Assembly (NCBI GenBank): GCA_024102915.1
Contig: JAGFJG010000070.1
Span: 1-56,819 of the forward strand
Origin: Caldilineales bacterium
GTDB lineage: Bacteria; Chloroflexota; Anaerolineae; J102
Direction: 5' to 3'
DNA: 56,819 nt
Made by a program: the position numbers and the translations under genes. Below the pieces are notes generated by a model, which worked only from the letters and a program-made list of their open reading frames with translations, was not told the DNA's origin and made no database searches. Shown in pieces: positions 53,320 to 56,819 of the stretch (positions within the stretch are counted from its first letter, which is position 1; the number at the start of each line of letters is the position of its first letter).

Positions 53320-55656
53320 ATGGCTGCGACGTCCGCCCCGCGCCCCGCGGTGAATCGATGGCTGCCGGCACTGCCGCTCTTGGTTGCGGCGCTGCTCGCG
53401 CTTGCCCTGCGCAATCTCGCCGTCGATGACGCCTTCGTCACCTATCGTTATGCCGCCAACCTGGCGCGCGGCCTCGGCTTTGTCTACAACCCCGGCGAAC
53501 AGGTGCTGAGTACGACCGCGCCATTCTATGGCCTGCTGCTGGCCCTGCCCGTCTGGTTGGGATGGCGCCTGCCGCTGGTCAGCAATGCACTGGGCGGGCT
53601 GGCGATTGGGTCGGGAGGCTTAGCTCTGGCGCTGATAGGGCGAAGTTATGGGTGGCCGGGGGCAGGACTGTTGGGCGGGCTGTTCTATGTGTTAATGCCG
53701 TTGTTGTGGCTGGCGTTGGGCATGGAGACGGCTCTGTTCCTGGCCCTTGTGTTGGCCGCCTTCGCCGCCGACGCCAATAGCCGGTCGGGCTGGGCGGGCG
53801 TGTTTCTGGGGCTGGCCGTCATCACGCGCTACGACGCCGCCCTGGCCGCCGCCATCCTTTTCCTCTGGCGCTGGCTTCAAGACCGGCGTCCGTCCTGGCG
53901 CATGATCCTCGCCGCCGGGCTGGTGGCCGCGCCCGTACTGCTCTATCTCACCCTGACGTTCGGCTCGCCCCTGCCCGTCACTCTCAGTGCCAAGCAATCC
54001 CAAACCGACCTGGGCGTCACCGGCTTCTTCGCCGGGACGAGCTATGTGCAAGGGCTGGGCGTTTTGCTGCGCGGCTGGTGGGCGCAGACCTGGCTCTATG
54101 TCCTGCCAGTGGCGGCGATGGCGCTCGGTTTGGCCGTGGCCGTTTGGCGTGAGCGTTGGGCTTTGCCTCTGGTGATTTGGGCCATCCTCCACGCCTTCGC
54201 TTATCAGGCCCTGAGCGTCGCCCCTTATTTCTGGTACTACGCCCCGCTGATTCCCGCCGCCGCCGTGACGATGGGCGTGGGCGTTTGGGCAGCGTTCAAT
54301 TGGGCGGGTCAGAGATTCCGGTTGGGCAAGTCAGGTCGGTCGGCGATTCTGATCGTCCTCACCCTGCTTGTCTCGCTCCCGCTCGTACTCTCGCTCACCG
54401 GCATTTTCAGGGCGCTCTCTGCGTCATTGCCCGACCCATCCACCGCCCTGAGCAAAGTGTTGCCCGAAGCCAAGACTGAGAGTTATCGCCAGGCTGGCGT
54501 ATGGCTGGCCGCAAACACGCCGCCCGATGCCTCCGTTGGCGTGACCGAGGTAGGGGTGATGGGCTTTTTCAGCCAGCGGCCAATGGTCGATTTCCTGGGA
54601 TTGATCCAGCCCGATGCCGCCGCAGCGCTGGGGCGAGGCGACCCGCTGTGGACGCTCTATACCTATCAGCCCGATTATCTCGCCCTGATTGCCGCCAATC
54701 CCTTGTACAATGTTGACCCGCGCGGCGATGACTGGTTCCAGGCCGCGTACGAACCCGTCCATCGCATCGACGACCCGCGCTTTTGGGGCAGCCCGGTCAC
54801 AATCTATGAACGGCGAGCCGATGCGGTCGATCTACCATCCGCCGAAATCGCCGCCGATCCGCCGCTCGCCCGCTTTGGCGATCAAATCGACTTGCTCGCG
54901 GTCGAACCGCAATCCGCCGAAGTGATGCCGGGACAGGCTTTGCCCATGCGGATGTTGTGGCGGGCGGACGAGGCTGTCGCGCAGGACTTGCGCGTGAGTG
55001 TGCAACTGTTGGGCAAATACGATCGAGTGCTCGCCCAGCGCGATAGCATCCCCGGCCTGGGCGCTCGCCCCTCCGCTGGTTGGCAGCCGGGTGAAATCGT
55101 GCCCGACCTGGCGCTGATCGGCATTCCAGCCGCGGCCTGCGCCCCCGACGAAGGCGTACTCAACATCGTGCTCTACGACGCCGACAGCGGCGAACGCCTG
55201 CCGGTGAAGACGCCCGATCAGGCCGACGCGTCCGACAGCCTGCGCCTGGGCGAATTTCAGCTTATCCCCGAACCGGCGGATACGCCCATCGCCCGCTTCG
55301 CCAATAGCCTGACCCTGAATGGTTACGATTTATCTGCCCGCCTGATCAACCCTGGCGAAACCATCACACTAACCCTCGGCTGGGGCGGGAGCGCGGCGGA
55401 TGATGCGGATTTATCGGCATTCGTGCACCTGATCAACGAACAGACCGGCGAACGCGTGGCCCAGGCCGACGGCCCGCCCATCCTCGGCGGCGACCGGCGT
55501 TCGCTCACCCTGCCGCCCGACCTCGCCCCCGGCATCTATCGCCCGGTCATCGGCCTCTATCATCCCCAAAGCGGGGGCCGGCTGGCTGTGGTCGATGCCG
55601 TCGGCCAGCCGATCACGGATTCTCTGAATTTATGCCCGGTTAGGGTTGAAGGTTGA
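53320..55656 (+). CDS. GT39/ArnT-like polyprenyl-phosphate glycosyltransferase with C-terminal beta domains (778 aa)
   Basis: The N-terminal catalytic region is AVDDAFVTYRYAANLARGLG with the Asp pair in the first outside loop, then FVYNPGEQVLSTTAPFYGLL. About ten hydrophobic helices follow (to residue 370), then an aqueous part with SVGVTEVGVMGFFSQRPMVD and FLGLIQPDAAAALGRGD. Two beta-sandwich domains end the protein (LPMRMLWRADEAVAQDLRVS; LTLGWGGSAADDADLSAFVH). It probably decorates exported proteins or cell-wall polymers with sugar. The stop codon lies in the GGTTGAAGG repeat. Confidence 0.8.
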   Translation: MAATSAPRPAVNRWLPALPLLVAALLALALRNLAVDDAFVTYRYAANLARGLGFVYNPGEQVLSTTAPFYGLLLALPVWLGWRLPLVSNALGGLAIGSGGLALALIGRSYGWPGAGLLGGLFYVLMPLLWLALGMETALFLALVLAAFAADANSRSGWAGVFLGLAVITRYDAALAAAILFLWRWLQDRRPSWRMILAAGLVAAPVLLYLTLTFGSPLPVTLSAKQSQTDLGVTGFFAGTSYVQGLGVLLRGWWAQTWLYVLPVAAMALGLAVAVWRERWALPLVIWAILHAFAYQALSVAPYFWYYAPLIPAAAVTMGVGVWAAFNWAGQRFRLGKSGRSAILIVLTLLVSLPLVLSLTGIFRALSASLPDPSTALSKVLPEAKTESYRQAGVWLAANTPPDASVGVTEVGVMGFFSQRPMVDFLGLIQPDAAAALGRGDPLWTLYTYQPDYLALIAANPLYNVDPRGDDWFQAAYEPVHRIDDPRFWGSPVTIYERRADAVDLPSAEIAADPPLARFGDQIDLLAVEPQSAEVMPGQALPMRMLWRADEAVAQDLRVSVQLLGKYDRVLAQRDSIPGLGARPSAGWQPGEIVPDLALIGIPAAACAPDEGVLNIVLYDADSGERLPVKTPDQADASDSLRLGEFQLIPEPADTPIARFANSLTLNGYDLSARLINPGETITLTLGWGGSAADDADLSAFVHLINEQTGERVAQADGPPILGGDRRSLTLPPDLAPGIYRPVIGLYHPQSGGRLAVVDAVGQPITDSLNLCPVRVEG

Positions 55657-55727
55657 AAGTAATAAGTTGAAGAATCAGTCGTTTCGCGAAACGCCGCCTT
55701 CAACCTTGAACTTTCAACCTGTAACTT
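55643..55727. repeat. GGTTGAAGG palindromic repeat between convergent genes
   Basis: AGGGTTGAAGGTTGAAAGTA faces CCTTCAACCTTGAACTTTC and AACCTGTAACTTC, with GTTTCGCGAAAC, a perfect 12-base palindrome, in the middle. It supplies the last codons and TGA of the glycosyltransferase and reaches the stop of the convergent lipoprotein gene, so it may act as a two-way terminator. Confidence 0.75.
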
Positions 55728-56507
55728 CTATCCCTGATCCCATACAGCCCAAACCAGTCCCTGGCTACCGGGGACGCTGAAGCTGACGTCGCGGCTGTCG
55801 CGATTGCTGTTGCCGTCGAGCACGTACATGGTGTAGGAGCCGCCGACATTGTTTCCGGGCAGTTCGGGCAGATTGAAAACGCATTCGAAGTTGTAGTCGC
55901 CAAGCATGCCGCTGCTCTTGGCTTTGGCGATGCTGCGGCCGCACTTTCGCCAGTTCAGTTCCTGGCCGTCCTTGAATAAGGCGACGGTGTAACTACCCTG
56001 TGGCTGGCCGCCCTCGACGCCGCTGTGGATGAAGAACATCTGTAATTTGAGTTCGTTGCCGCCATTTTCGCCGGTGTTGGGGCCGTTGCGCACGCGGAAT
56101 TTACAGGCGAGTCCGGCGCAGGGGTCGGGCGGGGGAGGCGGAGGGGTGTCGGTGGGGCGAGCAGGCGGGCGCGTGGGCTGCGGCGGGGCCGGGGTATTGG
56201 TGGGCGGGATCGGCGTGTCGGTGGAAGCCGGTTCGGGAGTGTCGGTCGGCGCTTCGGTCGGGACGGGGGTCGCCGTGTCGGTGGGTGTTGGTTCGGGCGT
56301 GTCCGTGGGCGGGACCGGCGTATCGGTGGGCGGGACCGGTGTGGGGGAGACATAGACGGTCGGCGTCCAGGTGGGCGGCAGGGCGACATCAGACGGCGCT
56401 TCGGGCGCGGTAGAGCCGCCGCAAGCAGCCAGGAACAGGGCTATGAACAGCGGAAGCGCCAACAACAGGCGGCGGATACGTAAGTTAGAAAAATCTCTGT
56501 GAATCAT
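55728..56507 (-). CDS. Lipoprotein with a long Thr-Pro linker (259 aa)
   Basis: The signal ends in FLAACGG (lipid Cys29). Residues 40-135 are a repetitive T-D-T-P/P-T-P linker (PVPPTDTPVPPTDTPEPTPT and similar), expected to be an extended, possibly glycosylated stalk. A C-terminal domain of about 120 residues follows (CAGLACKFRVRNGPNTGENG, then GSYTVALFKDGQELNWRKCG and YTMYVLDGNSNRDS), an immunoglobulin-like beta fold with four Cys. Typical of surface proteins of Chloroflexota; a target of the adjacent glycosyltransferase is conceivable (inference). Confidence 0.85.
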   Translation of the reverse strand: MIHRDFSNLRIRRLLLALPLFIALFLAACGGSTAPEAPSDVALPPTWTPTVYVSPTPVPPTDTPVPPTDTPEPTPTDTATPVPTEAPTDTPEPASTDTPIPPTNTPAPPQPTRPPARPTDTPPPPPPDPCAGLACKFRVRNGPNTGENGGNELKLQMFFIHSGVEGGQPQGSYTVALFKDGQELNWRKCGRSIAKAKSSGMLGDYNFECVFNLPELPGNNVGGSYTMYVLDGNSNRDSRDVSFSVPGSQGLVWAVWDQG

Positions 56508-56534
56508 TCGCGAAATCTCGGGATAGTATCAGGC

Positions 56535-56678
56535 ATGATGTTATCTGAAGGACAGAGTCTAGCAGATATGAGTGATGAAGGCACGTTTTGCATCCCCCTC
56601 AAAAGCTATCAGTTGGAGTCGCTGATGGAGCTAGAGTACAATCCGACTAAGCATGAAACATACAGATTCCATCAGTGA
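56535..56678 (+). CDS. Possible small protein (47 aa)
   Basis: ATG-ATG at 56535 opens a frame of 47 residues (MMLSEGQSLADMSDEGTFC, then IPLKSYQLESLMELEYNPT and KHETYRFHQ). A TAGTAT box ends 5 bases upstream, which would allow a leaderless start. The region 56508-56819 is richer in A+T than the rest of the window and has no other gene; its end carries a TCTGCG repeat start. There is no family match by eye, and it may not be coding. Confidence 0.3.
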   Translation: MMLSEGQSLADMSDEGTFCIPLKSYQLESLMELEYNPTKHETYRFHQ

Positions 56679-56819
56679 TTATAGAATCACGGATCTAGCC
56701 ACCTGACAGTTTTCAAGAGAAGTAAGGAGTGAGTCTGAAAGGGAGGAATAGGTCGAATTTCAAATGTCTTTTGATGATACTGCGACCGATGCGAAAAACA
56801 CTAAGGTCTCTGCGTTCTT

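Overview
The window looks like a piece of a Chloroflexota genome (Anaerolineae or a close relative), probably recovered from a metagenome. The basis is family content and style rather than any database search: moderately high GC; short genes with ATGA overlaps; an Actinobacteria/Bacteroidetes-type SdhCAB; several lipoproteins with long Thr-Pro linkers; a delta-60 repeat protein ending in a YLPIIFK tail; large GT-C-like membrane proteins with C-terminal beta domains; and many intergenic palindromic repeats built from short AT-rich words. No rRNA, tRNA, CRISPR array, integrase or transposase was seen.

Layout. (1) 1-2735 carries a chemoreceptor N-terminus, a HAD phosphatase, an Lrp regulator, a small conserved protein and a P-loop kinase/GNAT fusion. 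It ends abruptly at about 2735, where the GNAT domain and an oppositely oriented O-acetylhomoserine sulfhydrylase are both cut in mid-domain. This segment may come from another genome (assembly chimera) or mark a real rearrangement. (2) 2735-4402 is a methionine unit on the minus strand: consensus promoter, long leader with an attenuator-like terminator, metA, then the metY stub. (3) 4411-8467 holds two small coupled genes, recA with an SOS-like operator, and a divergent trmI-PHP pair. (4) 8805-17152 has the succinate dehydrogenase operon, a secreted delta-60 protein, isocitrate dehydrogenase and a membrane-anchored Ser/Thr kinase. (5) 17289-22053 has two large membrane proteins of the DUF2723/GT-C kind. 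(6) 22146-27399 is a complete phosphate uptake operon, pstS-pstC-pstA-pstB1-pstB2-phoU, whose two ATPases have complementary degenerate sites. (7) 27485-33072 has a SnoaL-like protein, a Cys-less TrxB-like reductase coupled to malic enzyme, galT, hpf and a low-molecular-weight phosphatase. (8) 33254-39696 is a minus-strand cluster: lipoprotein, yggT, proC, yggS, yfiH, VanZ-like, galE, and a radical SAM protein. (9) 39842-46221 has a DNA glycosylase coupled to a site-2 protease, two small proteins, PPK2, a membrane protein, xseB-xseA and a lipid kinase. (10) 46314-51023 has a class A PBP and an MltG, both with lipoprotein signals, and TsaC. (11) 51235-56678 has a potassium channel interrupted by an in-frame amber codon, a nitroreductase, a DinB-like protein, a GT39-like protein and a Pro/Thr-rich lipoprotein.

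Together the genes describe a heterotrophic, respiring, probably lipoprotein-rich cell: TCA cycle enzymes (Icd, Sdh), an NADPH-producing malic enzyme, Leloir pathway genes, high-affinity phosphate uptake plus a polyphosphate kinase, and peptidoglycan synthesis.

The most unusual signals are the asymmetric PstB pair, the metA leader with mutually exclusive pairings, at least five families of short interspersed repeats (two of which appear inserted in frame inside coding genes), the amber-interrupted K+ channel, probable leaderless genes, and the gene-breaking junction at 2735. All function calls come from reading the translations; none was checked against a database.
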